NCBI GenBank assembly: GCA_021014325.1
Contig: CM037472.1
Span: 23,359,063 to 23,423,062, forward strand
Reading direction: 5' to 3'
Source of the DNA: Plazaster borealis
Lineage: Eukaryota > Echinodermata > Asteroidea > Forcipulatida > Labidiasteridae
Length of the DNA stretch: 64,000 bases
Shown here: piece by piece, positions 19,728 to 34,700 of the stretch
Layout of the letters: every line of letters starts with the position of its first letter
How positions within the stretch are numbered: position 1 is the stretch's first letter
Translations under genes and position numbers: made by a program
The notes under the pieces: model-generated
Databases searched by the model: none
What the model saw: the letters and a program-made list of their open reading frames with translations, nothing else
What the model was told of the DNA's origin: nothing

Positions 19728-22700
19728 GTTTGTATTACAATGATTAGTATTATTGATACATTATTATTAAATCTTCTTAGAAATGAAACGGAGGGACCCT
19801 CAAAAAAGATGTGGGAGGAACCCCCCCCCCTAAAAAAAAGACTGGAAACTTTAGTTGCAATGCTCCTATATCTGGGATTCGAACCAAAGTTCACAGAGGT
19901 AAAAGGCAGAGGCGGGGGAGGGATTTGCCGCAATAGTCTAGCAGCAGTGCCAGTGTAGCACTGGTGGGTAGGATGTGAGTCTCTGTTGCACTAGACGTCC
20001 TACCACTCTACTGGGCTGACTATAGACTCTAGTCTTAGTAAACTCGGGCATTGTCCGAAATGGCGGCTATGGATACAGCTACGGCTGGATTGCCGCGTCA
20101 TCATGGGTTGAAGTGAACTCCTGACCATAGCAACACAGATTTAGCAACAGTCGTAGCAGTACCAGTAGCTAAATCGGCCAATTCGGATATGGCCTAAGTC
20201 TTGCCCCCTACATAACGTGTCTTTCTTGCATATTTTTACCATAATTTTTAATGTAGCAATTGAAGCAGCATGGGTCAAAACGTGTCCATAATATATTGAT
20301 ACATTTGTTCTTGTGTCTTCATTTAATCACAGTTCGATGAGGAGTTATCTTCTTCAATTAAAGATCCAAATATGTCCGACTCCGATTCTGATACAACCCA
20401 CATAGAAGAAGACAGGGAACCCAGTCAAGACAAAGACTCCAAACTTCCAGCCAATCAGAGAGCAGGATCCTTGGCGAATCAAAGTGTTGCAGCAGTGAAG
20501 AAGGGGTTACCATTGAAGCGGTCTTTATCGATTCATGATATTTCTGACTCCGATTCGGGGGATGATGATGGTTCATCTCAAGAAATGTCCCAGTCATTGT
20601 TGACGACTAAACATGAACAATGCCAAGACAAGACACAGTTTGGCTCTAAAGGTGATTCAAGTATTTCCTTAACCCTGACAGACTAGACAGTATGGCTAAT
20701 GTGTGGGTTAAAGGGATTGTATATGTTTGGTAATTGGAACCCACTGTTTGTTTCAATCCTATATAGTTGTATATACCATAAACCTAACCTGCAAAAATTT
20801 CATTTCAGAAGGTGGTAGCGTTTTTGAGATATTGCTGAAAATCTGGAGTTATGTCCACGCAGGAAGAATAATCTGCAATTGGAATACACAATCTGAGAAA
20901 CGTTTCTGACAGAAACGCTTCTTAGATTACATTTTTTTGTGACAAAAACTGATATCTTTTTCCTTAACCGCATTACTTCAAAGTGAAATGTTTGTCATTC
21001 CACACCAAATTGTTTGGACTTAAATAAGACTAGAATGCCTGACCTGGCGGTGTACTGGGCCATGTCCTTCTCAGTCCTTTTTGGCAATTTGATAAAGAAG
21101 GAATGATATTGTAAAGGGTTAATATTACATGAAAGGAGTAAAAGAAACACTTGACTTGTTGGATATTAACTTTTTTCAATTGCATGATTTGTCCATAAGG
21201 CAGTAAGGATTTTCATGTTAAGTTAAGCTACCATTAAACACACTAGCAGACAGTGTGTCAAGTTTTCTTGTATCTTTTGTATATTTATTGTGATAAACCC
21301 ACTTTTGTGTATAACGATTTCCTTGAAGTTAAGTGTTGTTTGAAGCTTTGCATGGTGTGGAAAAATAAGAAGTAACTATGAACAAAGAGCGAACTTGCGG
21401 GCACAACCATGTGTAAAAACTCTTCTGTGGGAGTGTTGGCTCTGAAAAGAGCCGGTGTGGTCTCGATGTTTCGAACAGTATACTCTGCTCGTCTTCAGGG
21501 CCAACACTTTACACATGGTTGTACCCGCAAGTTCACTATTTATTTATAGTTACTTCTTATTCTTTGAAGTTATCAATTTGTGACGCTCCATGCCTAAACC
21601 AAGCACTTCCTGACAAATCTCAAAACTTTCAAATAACACCTATTCAAAGAAGTGCCTAATTTTGGTATGGGGCGTCAAATTTGTTGGCAAGTATGTCACA
21701 ATCTGGCTTTGATTAATATGTAACTTTCTGCTTAAACTGTGATACCTAAAACAAATTAATTATTTTTAACTTCACAAATTTCTTCTTCAGGAGCGAGCCA
21801 AGGGTCAACATTTGATTCTAAAAGCTATAAGATCCCTAAGAGAAGCAACTCCTCACCGGCAACCACCAATAAACCTTCTAATAGGGAAGACAAACCCAAG
21901 TGTCCATTTGGAGCCAAGTGCTACCGCAAGAGTCCCGATCATCTAAGAGACTTCATACATCCAGGTATGTCTGCATTCTTATTGTGGTTCTGACAGGGTT
22001 TTCCCTTAAAGACACTGGACACTATTGGTAATTGTCAAAGACCAGTCTTCTCACTTGGTGTATCTCAACATATGCACAAAATAACAAACCTGTGAAAATT
22101 TGAACTCAATTGGTCATCGAAGTTGCGAGATAATAATGGAAGAAAAAACACCCTTGTCACACGAAGTTGTGTGCTTTCAGATGTGATTTCGAGACCTCAC
22201 GCGTGAGGTCTCGAAATAAATTCAAATATTTTACTGAGAAATTACTTTTTTCTCAAAAACGACGTTACTTCAGAGGGAGCCATTTCTCACAATGTTTTAT
22301 ACTATCAACAGCTCTCCATTGATCGTTACCAAGTAAGTTTTTATGCTAACAATTATTTTGAGTAATTACCAATAGTGTCCAGTGCCTTTAACTTCTCCAG
22401 TGGCTAGCCAGTGGGACCAGTCAGCTTGTTATTTCACTAGTCCATCGGCTTTCTTTACTAGTCACTGAATAATTTCAAGAGTTTGCTCAACAGACATTGG
22501 GCCAACATTCTAATGAAATTCGAGAACTGGTGTGACACTTCAAGGGGGGCACAAATACCAAGTCTAACCTCAGAGCCGACGTTCCGTAAGTATTCGTAAG
22601 TATTTCGTATTAAATATGAATGCTTTTCAACACTGAACAAGCCAGCCGGACCACATGGAGAGAATTTTGACTGGGGAACGGGTGTTTTAATTTGGCCAAA

Positions 22701-25700
22701 GGATCACTGTTAAGGGCGATCGCTGCGGTACTCTTTCTTTGCGAGTTCTAACATTATAACCATTTTCCAGACTGAGACATTTGCTCTTTATACACTTCTG
22801 TGTTTCCTCGTTACTCACCAGACAATGAGGAGCATAGGATGCCTCCAACTAAGAAATTAAAGAGGGCATCCTCCTCTTCAGCAACGTCTCCTGCATCATC
22901 ATCAGGGAAGAGGACTTGCGTAGAGGTCATCAGAGAAGCGTCCCCGCTAAGCTTCCTCTTGACCAAAGTGAAGGGAATTCCTGAGAAATACAACAACTCC
23001 CAAGCTGTACACATTTCTGGTAGGTGCTGGTCGTCAATAAATGAAATGAATCACCTGACACTTCAACACCCCCATGGGGTAAAAACTCCTCGCAATGTGA
23101 CCAACCAGCTGAAATTCCTTTCCAGCCAACATTAACTATTCATCTTTGTAGTTTTTTTCTGTTGCTGCAAAACTTCCAAGCTTTTTGAGGAATGGTTGCT
23201 TGCTATGTGAACCAGAAACACCGCAGTTAACCCGTACTCTTCCACGATAAGTGTACTGAGTTCTTTTTTGTGCACTACACGGGACCTATGGCACAAAGTA
23301 ATTATGGTACAGTAATTACGCTCAAGAACACAAGTGCCATGACCGAGACTCGAACCCACACTCTGCTGTTCAGAAGCACCAGAGCTTGAATCTGGTGCTC
23401 TTAACCGCTCTGCCACGACACGCCACAAATTACAATAACCCCTAATACTCTTCCACAATAAGTGTTCTGGGTTCTTTTACATGCACTACATGGGACCTAT
23501 GGCACAAAGTCATTATGGTAAAGTATCTTGCTGAAGGACACAAGTGCCATGACCGGGACTCAAACCCACACTCTGCTGATCAGAAACACCAGAGCTTGAG
23601 TCTGGTGCTCTTAACCGCTCGGCCACGACTCGTCACAATTTATAAAGTGCATTCATTTTCAGTCAGCGCTGTCCAAGTTGTCCTTGTCAATAATACTCTG
23701 CTGTTTTTTCTTTGTAGATATCTTATCTCCATGTATGGGGGACCTAGTTGCATCAGTTCAGTTCAACTACATGTTTGATATTCCATGGCTCATGAAACAA
23801 TATCCCGCACAATTCAGGTAGGTGACTAATAGCTTGTTTTAGTGAAGGGGGGAGGGATGGGAGATTTGTGTGTAACTTTGGAAATGAGATTAATGTTCAT
23901 GCAATTTTGGTATCAGGAATTGTCTGTCAGAGCCGGCCAAATTTAATCACTTATCAAGAAATTAATTGTTAATTAATTGTTTACTAAAGCCCGGTTCATA
24001 CTTCCTGTGAATGGGAATGCGAAGCGAATGTGGACGTCACTTTGACGTCAGAGCTCTGTTTTTGCTGCGAATGTTTTGCAGGAGTTGAGCTGTTGAGCAC
24101 AGCTCAACTCCTGCGAATTGTTCGTTGCGATTTTTTGATGTCAACATTCGTATCGCATTCGCATTCACAGGAAGTATGAACCGGGCTTAATACTTCTAAC
24201 CTTCTCAGGGCCAGGAGTTGTAAGATGGTGGAGGATTTACACCTGCAGGCTAAAATAATAAGTGCTTATCACTGGGCTAGGTATAGCAATCTTATCTATT
24301 TATTTATTTCTGTACACATCCAACAACAGCGCAAGCACCAATAACAGGATGGTAATTAGGAAACGATAAGAAATTTTCAGTTTTACATGTGGGAGGGAAA
24401 ACCCCAAATGGGGAGAACCCCTTGCAATCAGGTAGGGACTAAAAAACGTAAACCACATGCAAGGCTCAAGGTTTGAGGTGGGATTTGAATCAGGGTCCAC
24501 AGAGGTGAAAGGCATGGAAAGAAGCCACTGAGCCAACCTGATTCCCCCGATTCTCCAAAGTCCAAACATGTTGGTGTTGAGCTATCGTAGAGTGGAGGGT
24601 TCAGGAGGGTCTCGAACCAAAGACAGTTGAGGGGAAAACAATTAGCACCGTTTCTGTGATTGCAGTTTATGTGTTGTTGTTTTGCAGGGCCAAGCCTTTA
24701 CTGATTGTTCACGGAGAGCAGAGACAGAGTAAAGTAGCGCTGTATGAAGCCGCCCATCCGTACTCAAACATCAAATTGTGCCAAGCTAAGCTCGACATCA
24801 TGTATGGGACCCATCACACGTAAGGCAGATTTCTTTACTAAGCTGTAGAACCCTTGCACAATGCGCAGTGCACTTACACTCACCTATCCTGTCCGCCGGT
24901 TTTTGGTGTCAAAATGTACACAAAGGAAGCGACTCCCAAAATGGTGGAAATGATAGGCGCCCATTGTGCGGAGGTGGGTTCCGCGTTGTGCAAGGGGTCA
25001 ATAGGTATGTTGAATGTTGACCTCCGTTTTGGGCTTGGTGCCTCTCCCACTAATTTTCCCTTCTAAGTTTCAACATGTTTCAACACTGGTTTTTGATAAG
25101 GATACCAGATCTATCGTCCTTACTCATTTGACCTTGAAGAGAAAGGGAACCCTTGGAATGTCCAATCGGAGCTGGCTTCAAAAAGCCAACTTATGACTCT
25201 GTGAAACATTTGGTTCGATAACCTTGTTAAAGGTAGGATCGCACTTCGTTATTGACCCCTAAAAAAAAAATTGAATTTCTATCTGAAAGCCTACTTGTTA
25301 TAAAGATTGTAATGGTAGTTAGCAACCTGCTAAATTATTTTGGCTGAAATGCACCCTTTGATAAGAAATCAATACAAAAATTGAATCTGAAAGACGATTT
25401 GTGCATGAATCGTTTCTCAGATTTCTGAGGGTTGGTGTCCATTCTTGGATACTGCGGCCAGAGATTTGGTTGGTACCCGTTGTCACTTCGCTACATGTGG
25501 ATGGATTTTACGTTCCTGTGAAAATACTTTGAAAGTTTTTTGTTGTTTTCTCAACAAGTACACACTGTATTCAGCTGAAACGTTCAAATGTGACTTTTAT
25601 TTTATCTTTCTTGACAATGTTGCTTGTAAATCAGCATTATGTTGACAAAAACCAGTCTATGACCCTACCTTTAAGATTGTTGGTTGATTTCAAATGCATT

Positions 25701-28700
25701 TTTTTGTATCGTCGTTTATCTCCTAGTAAAATGATGCTGTTGTTGTATACAAATGGAATGCGTGTTGTGATCCACACAGCCAATATCATCGATCAAGATT
25801 GGTTTCAAAAGACACAGGGGTAAGTATAACTTTGACCTCTGATCTCAACTATTACGACATTCATCAATGATATATTTTTGTTTAAACTATTTTATATTTG
25901 ATCAAAGTTTTGAATTTAGCTTACACTTTTTTATGTCCAGCCCAAGGTAGGCATTCATTGCTTTTATATTGGAAGCAACAAACCATTTGCGAATTAAATT
26001 TGAATAATGTCTGGTACAATGACTTGCTTAGTTACAAGTTACAGCTTAAATTTGCATTCCTCAGACTATAGAGACATAGTTGCTATGTCACATGGCTTGG
26101 GGCAAGGTTCAGGGATCTTTAGGTGATCCCTCTGCTACCGCTTACCGGTTTGTATCGTAAACTTGGGTGTGAACCCTGGCTATACAGCAGTTACAGGTTG
26201 ATTGGCTTCTGACTGCCCCCCCCCCCCGAACAATGATATTGACCAAATGGGGAGACTGCCAACATTAGGGCTAGATAGCTCAGTTGGTAGAAAGCTGGCA
26301 CGTTAATCTAGAGGTCGCAGGTTAAAAACCCTGTTCCAGTAAAAAGAAATCTTTTTTCAACCTGAAATTAATTTAAACTTACCCAGTCAGTTGCGTTTCC
26401 CCTGTGGCTTATTGCTTGATATTATTGTTATTATTATTTTTAGCTTGAATTTCATATTCCTGTAGGGTATGGATCAGTCCCCTCTTCCCGAAGATGGATT
26501 CCACGTCGACTTCCACGGACTCCCCCACTTTCTTTCAGCGAGACCTGGCTGATTATTTGACCGCATACCGATCGCCATCGTTACAAGAATGGATCGGACA
26601 TATCAGGAGTCATGATATGTCTGAAGCCAAGTAGGTAGAACTATTATCTGTTATTATGTATCAGGATTTGAGTTCTGTTGTTGAATTTGTGTATAGGAGT
26701 GTCATGGCCAAGAGGTCGTGGTGTAATGGACTCAAGTTCTGGGGACGAATTCGCAAAGAACTAAGATTAATCTCAACTGCGAATCAATTGTAACTGCTAA
26801 GCAAAGTGTGATGTCACAATACAAATCACTATGGCAATACTGACAACTCATCTTAAAGATGACTCTTAGTGCTTTGTTAAGTTGAGCCCCAGTGTTGTCA
26901 GAGAGTAGGTATGGTTCACCGGTCACGACAAAGGTGTCCTTGAGCAAGACACTTAATAATCATTGCTTCGTCCTTCAGATGGGACGCTAAGCTGTAGGAA
27001 CTGTGTTTTGAGTAATGCATTTAAAAGTACCCAGTAGTAAAGAGAAGGGATTCGGCCCGGAATTTCTGGCATGGTTGGCTGCAGATTGCGCCACCTCACC
27101 CTGTAAACCCTTCCAAGGTGCTTTATACTTTGGACTCATAGTTCAAAACATAGCTCCAAGTAAATACCTTTCATAAAAATAATGAGTGCTTGGGTGTGAT
27201 AAAGCACTATACAAGAGATGCATGTTATTGTCATTAATATTACTGTTTACTTAAAGGCATCGTACACGTTTGGTAATGACTCTGAAAATTTATGGCAATA
27301 AAAATTTACTTCGTAAGAAGTACAGCAGCTTTGGATAGTATAATGCATTTTTGAGAGACTTTTTACTTCGGAGGGCTGCGGTTATGGAAAAATATATCAC
27401 TTTTTATCCCCAAAATATTTTGAATATTGAGAAGCTCAGAGTGTGTATTCCAATGCAGATTATTCTTCCTGCGTGGACATAACCATAGTTTTATGGTTTC
27501 TACAACTATATAGGATTGAAACAAACAATAGGCTCCAATTACCAAACGTGTACGATGCCTTTAAGAGAATTCTGTAATGGGCAGTGCCACATCGACACAA
27601 AGCTTTTTGTGTAATGATTTTAGTTTTGAAAATGATTAAGTAGAAAAGGACTTAATGAAGTGAGCAAGGGATGGAAGTTCAGTGTTTATGTTTAATCATG
27701 AAGTTTGTCTGGGCCGAGCGGTCTAGAGCTTCAAACTCAATTTATGAAGTTTGAGTTGAGTGATGGTTTGAATTCCATTCATGACACTTGGGCAAGACAC
27801 TTAACTATATATGCTTACCATGCTCATATGTGTACCTGCGAGGGTAGAGATTGTTGATTTGAATGATAAGCAACCTGTGCGCCTATTTGGCTGCTGGTGC
27901 TGCATACTCCAAAGGAGTTGAGACAGTTTCTGGAATGTTTAAGGCCCAATGAACAATAATTGCCTATTATTATTCATGTTTGAGTCTTTCTTTATATTTA
28001 CTCAAATTTGAATCTGTGGTTTAATAAGATGGTTTCACTTTGCTTGGCTTAAGTCTTCATCTTAGCAGGCGTGTGATTTCTCAGGATTTCTCCTGGTTTC
28101 AGGATTTTCTCAAACCTCCATGAGCCTTCAAATTTTATTGAAAAAAAGTAAAGCAAGCACCAAATGGAGAAAGAAATAGTCCACAATGTGTCCGAGCCTG
28201 TAGTTGTGTATTTCTGGTGATGCACAGAGTCTGTAAATCTTCTGAATTGTCACATCTGGGAGGTTCTGGGTCTAGAATAAGGGGTACCAAGACCCATAAG
28301 CCAATTTTCAGAAATGTTCACATCTGTCCAATCTCATCTCTGTCTTAGTCAGGAGCCATGTGTCTCTCCTGAAATGAACCAAGAAAGCCACTAAAGATCT
28401 ATTGAGTAATAACCTTATTCTGTTCAAAACAATATCATCAACATCAAACTAATACTATTGATTTGACACTTTTAGGGTATTTGTTGTTAGTTCTGTACCT
28501 GGTAGACACACGGGCAGCAATATGAACAAGTGGGGACATCTCAAAATACGTCAGGTAAGTCTGAAATAAAATAATGGAAATCTGAGAAGATAGAATTAGC
28601 GGTTGCAAACCGCTGCTTATCAACCAAAAGGACCTATGGTATAAATGCAAAAAAACAGTTAAAGGAACATTACAGAATTGGTTTTTGCTCACAAAACAGT

Positions 28701-31700
28701 GTAAGCACTTTATATAATCCACCATATACATAAACTGACAAACCTGTAGAAGTTTGAGATCGATCGGCCATCTGGGTCACGAGAAAATAATGAAAAACCG
28801 ATTACACATTTGCATGTGTTATACAATGCATGAATAAAACGCTCATGAGCGATAAACTCCAATCGGAAATTAGTTTTATTTATTTCTCATCAAATATGGC
28901 ATTTCAGACAGAAATATTTCTAGGGATGTTTTCTACTATCATCATCATTAGACCGTGTAAGTTTTATGTAAATCTGTGATCTTAAAGAAAATTTTAATTA
29001 CCAGTTCTGTAACGTTCCTTTAATGGCCTGACATTTCGACGAAGGCTAAATGACACCCCAACACACATAAACAGGTATATAAGTGTAAAAGAAGCAGTCA
29101 ATTGGAAATACATGAATAGAGAGAGAGGCAGAAAGCACACAGAAAAAGCAAGGGGTAAAATAAGGAGACAAAGGGGGGGTATGGAAATCTTTCACAGGAA
29201 GGCCATTGCTAAGTGAAATTAATGACACGTGCTCAACAGGAATCTTGTCAAATGTTCTCAAGTTTGAATGAATTTTAAGGGGCAATTCAGAAAAACAAAT
29301 TTTTTATACGCCGGGCGGGTTATACACTGACACCTGAATCTTGTTTTGACTATTTCTGGGCACTGCAGCTTATACTATACACCGAAGATTATTGTATTAG
29401 ATACACCGAAGATTATTGTATTAGATAGGCGGATAACTTGGACTGATGTTTGAAGTTCTTCAAGATCTTTTGTAATAATATGAGTCATGTAAACGAAGCA
29501 TGTTTCAGATATTACTAAACTAATATTTTTGAGTAATCTGTTTTCTTTAAAACAGGTACTAAAAGACCATGGACCTAAGGAGTCAGATGTGAAGTGTTGG
29601 CCTGTGATTGGTCAGTTCTCCAGTGTTGGCTCCCTAGGTCCTGACAAGGATAAATGGCTGTGTAGTGAGTGGCTGCAGAGCATGGCGCAATGCAAAGGCG
29701 TTAGTAGGAAGATGCAGGGGGAGTCAGGGAGCCAGATGTTGAAGTTGGTAAGAAACTTGTCAACTAACTCTTTACATTTGTCTTTAATATATTGGTGAAA
29801 TCCGTGTATTCTGAGCTGTTGTATTCAGCAAAGTGAAAGATACCAGTCAAAATGTTATTTTATGTAAGCGACTTGTGACTACCCCCCAGCTTTTTTTTGC
29901 ATTGTTACCTGCTTTGGTTTTGTATGAAGTGTGGCTTTGATTGGTAGCAGACCTTGTTACAATCATCTTGGTAGGTGGCATAACAAGACCTTTTTATTTG
30001 TGGGGGGGGGATTGGGGGTGGGGCCAAAGCGGGTGCAAAGACATAATTTTGGGGGCTTTGATGTATCAAACCATTCATTGGTGCATTTTTTTAATCTCAT
30101 GGTGGGGGAAGGTGACAAGGGTTCTGAGCAGGGGGGCTCCTACCCCCTGTTCCGCTGTTGGTTATGCCACTGATCTTGGTTAATGTCTGTGTTTCATTTC
30201 CTTTAGATCTTCCCTTCTAAGGATAATGTTCGGACCAGTCTAGAGGGTTACCCAGCTGGGGGCTCCATACCTTACAGCATCAAAACAGCAAAGAAACAAC
30301 TCTACTTCAATTCATTCTTACAGTAAGTGTTTCCATTTCAATTAAGAAGGGAACGATCCTGCAAGTGTGACAAAATTCCACTGTAAGCCACCCCCCCCAC
30401 TTCACACAAACTGGCTCCACTGATTACCAGAAGCCCATAAGAGTTGGATTGAGCTAGCTTTTCTAAGAATTATGGACGATAAGTTTAATAATTAGACTTG
30501 GCTATTACATGCATTCTTCAATAAAAAAAGGTCGTTTCAGAAATAAAAGTTTCTATCATAAGTAATGCCTTTGAATGACAAAATGGGTGATTTTCTCGTG
30601 AATTTACACACAAACGTATGCCAGCTTTGGAGCAGGAAGTATAGCAAAATCTGTTGGCATGCAGTAGACACGCAGGCGTGTGACGCAATGACTTGCCAAC
30701 AGGAATGCTGGTAAACTTGGGAGTATGCCCATGAGTAAATCTCTTTTCGAAGGAGTGTTGAGAAGAGTCGTTGGTATGGTCTCAACATTTCTTTTGGCAT
30801 ATCAGGGCCGAGCGGTTAAGAGCACGGGACTCAAGCTCTGGTGTTTCTGATCAGCAGAGTGTGGGTTCTAGTCCCGGTCATGACACTTGAGCAAGATCAT
30901 AATTGCTTTGTCCTTTTGATGGGACATTAAGCCAGAGGTCCCGTGTACTAGGATTGGTAATGTACGAAAAAGAACCCAGAACACTTATCGTGGAAGAGTA
31001 GGGGTTCACCCCTGTGTTTCTGGTTCACATAGCAAGCACCCTTGTTTACAGGTTTCCTCAGGCTTTCGAGCTACAGTGATTAAGTTCACTTATGAGGCAT
31101 CCTTGGTTTCAATACCAGAATGATGTACATTGTACATGTACATGGATGTTATGTACATGTTTGTATTTATATTGAGCTACAGTGATTAAGTTCACTTATG
31201 AGGCATCCTTAGTTAGTTTCATTACCAGAAATTATATGATAATAATAATAAAATAATAGACTCAGCTTGGCCTCGTTTTCCTGAAGTTGAGCAGAGCGTA
31301 CTGTTTGAAATATCGAGACCACAACAACAGCTCTTTTCAGAGCCAACACTCCTGCCAAGAGAGACGTACACATGGTTGTACACGCAAGTTTACCAGTAAT
31401 AGTTTACCTTCCTATTATCTACACCATGCAAAGCTTCAAACATAACTTGATTAATGTGATATTGTGCTGTTTTGATGCAATGATTTCATGATAGAATGGA
31501 GTGTGAATTTGGATGTTTGCTATTTACATAATTAACCAGCATTGTCATGGGTGTTTGTTAAATCTTCAGTGTTTTTTAACACTGGTTCCTTTAAACCATT
31601 ATCAGAACATCTTCATCAATGTACTGCATTTTTTACAATTGCCTTTATTCAAACTATTATAATCATATTATGTGATTTGTGCATGGTGATGTAACAGTGT

Positions 31701-34700
31701 ATATTGTGATGATGACTGGAGCATGCTAGTTGAAACTTTGAGACCAATAATATAATAACAATACCCGAGTCTTATATAGCGCATGTATCTGCAGATTAGG
31801 TATTCAAGGAGCTTGAACAAAGAGAAACAGGTTTTTGAAGTTTTTGAATTATGAAACCGATTTATGTAGCACCTTTTAAGGATACAAGGTGCTGTGGGTG
31901 GTCCAAATGTAGCACAACCCAGTGTGCAGTCTGGTCTGCGACCCTGTGTGTGCACATGCGTTGTTTTTTTTACCCAAAATGGCTTATAATCACAAGTTGT
32001 CGCAACTCCCTCAATACACAGCTCTGTATTTACCTGTTCAATTGCATTATGGGTAGGGTTGAATTTCTTGGGTCATGTTCAAACTTGTTTGACCCCACTC
32101 TTTTTTCAGTGCTTATATTTCCATTTATTTCATGAAATTAACTGCATTGTATGTTTAATGGTTTGTTTTGATGTTTGTTGGCAGTTTCGTTGTTCCTTTT
32201 ATTTATTTATTTGCACTCATTTGTGGCCGATGCAGGATGCCGATTTTGAATGTTTTTAGTGTAGACAGTAACTTTGAATTTTGTAATCACCCAAGCTGAA
32301 TTTTGTTTAAAGATAGTCAACTTATGAAGAATGTATTACAAAGGAATTCTGGTAACAAGAGTAGTGTTCTCCATTTGCTGGTTAATTTTTGCCGTTTGGA
32401 CTCTCCCAGTAAACCAGATAAGTAACCATCTTCAACTTATCTAATTCCGATCTTTGTCAGTCAGTGGGTTTCCAACTCTAGAGGGCGCTCCAGAGCTAGT
32501 CCACATATCAAGACGTACTCCAGGATGTCGCCTGATAGTCAGCACATTGCTTGGTTTCTTGTAACGAGGTAGGTTTACATTTGAGTGATGTTGCTTTGTT
32601 CGTTGCAAAAAGCGTTGTATGGTATAGTGATTACATTGTGTTTCTGTCCCGATGTAGTTATGAAGCATTGTGTACTTGGCTATCACAAAAATTGGCAATT
32701 ATCAACTATTACTTGATATTTGAAATAAAAATTTGCAACATTAACAAGGTGATCCGTCTGCTGCCGCTTCCCAGGTTGTAAGATAATGAACCTATGAAGA
32801 ATGTATACAAAGGAAATCTCATAAAGGGTTCTCTATTCGCTGGTTCATTTTTGCAGGTTTTTTTTTGCATGGGCTTTTTTACCAAACATGGACTCTCCCA
32901 GTGAACCTTTGCCTTATCTGATTAGCTGACAGAGACAAAACTTTGTCTTCTGAGAGAAAAATTACCCTCCTTGTAAATCTGCACAGTCTTGTCTTTCTTA
33001 AAGGCATCTTACACGTTTGTTAATTGTCACAGACCAGTGTTCTCACTTGGTGTATCCCAACATATGCATAAAATAACAAGCCTGTGAAAATTTGGGCTCA
33101 ATTGGTCATCGAAGTTGCAAGAAAATGATGAAAGAAAAAACACCCTTGTTGTACAAATTTGTGTGCTTTCAGATGGGAATAAAAACTTCTTGCAAGAAGT
33201 TTTTATTATTTTAGTGATAAATTACCTCTTTCTCAAAAACTACGTTAATTCAGAGGGAGTCATTTCTCACCAATGTTTTATACTATCAACAGCTCTCTGT
33301 TGCTCATTACCAAGTCAGTTTTATGCCAATATATATTTTGAGTAATTACCAAACGTGTACAGTGCCTTTAAAGAGGCAAGGTCAAATTCAGTTTTGAGAT
33401 GCACTCATTTTCCAACAGAGTCTTAATGAAAGTTTGGGAAAAATTTACAAGTCTCTAACCTTCCATTAAAATGGTGTGAAATGTAATTTTACTTTATACT
33501 CTTTCAGAGCGAATTTTGAAACATGACGTCACCGGACATCAAAAACAAATTGGTCTGTACATTGCAAAGAGGAATTTTTGCACCAATCAAAAGGTCAAAT
33601 TCAATGCCGTTTTGATTGAATATCATTAACATCCATTATTAAAATTCTCTCTACAAAAATGCAGAAACCATTTGAAATGTGACGTCATTGAATGTTATTG
33701 GATTCTGAAAAAAAATTGCACCTGAAGGGTATCAAACACAGAGTGTTTTACACCGTTTTAACCTGTTGTTTGTGACTTGTAACTTTTTCCCCATACGGAC
33801 TGTATCTGTTGGAAAATGAGTGTATCATAAAACTGAATGACCTTGGAGCACCTTCTTAAAGGCAAAGTATACCTTTGGTATGGATTGTTTTAATCCTATA
33901 TCAATGTAATTATATAAAATCACATTAACCTGTGAACATTTCATTTCAAGAGGTGGTAGCGTTTTTGAGATATCGCTGAAAATCTGGAGAGGTTGTGTCA
34001 ACGCGGGAAGAGTAATTCATAATTGGAATACACAATCTGAGAAACAGTTTATGCAGAAACGTTTCTCATATTGAATTTCTTTTGAATCCCTCTCCCTAAA
34101 ACTACATTTCTTTGAAGGGAATTGTTTCAAAAACTGTTATACATTATCAACAGCTGCAGTGGTTCTTACTAAGAAAGTTTTTATGGTCATTAATTTTTGG
34201 AGTAATTATCAAAAGGTATACCCTCCCTTTAAAGGATGCTTTGTTCCTTACACCATAGAGAAAGTGCACACAAAAACTACATTTGCCTGATAACACATTG
34301 TCCCAGATATAATCTTGAGTTCTTTGGTCTTGTTCCACCTTCCGATCCAAAGCATTCCAAATACAATTTTGAATATTGTAGTGATACACTCAATGCCGTT
34401 GAGGTCGTCCTGATATTTCTAAATAAACTGTCTCTAATCTGCAAGGACGCCGAAGCGGGAGGACATTAAAAGTGGGCACACCCCAACCAACCCTGCACTT
34501 ATTAAATCCAATTCCTGCGTATTTGATGACTCTTTTGATATGGGCCCAATTTCATGGCTCACCTTACTGTAAGCAAAGAATCAGCACTTACAGAAGCAGG
34601 GAATTCCACGCTTACGTCAAGCATATTTCACGGGTTAGCAGGGAATTTTTGCTTGTGCGCCTGCGTACTCCAGGTTACTAGGCATTCATTGCTTACACAG

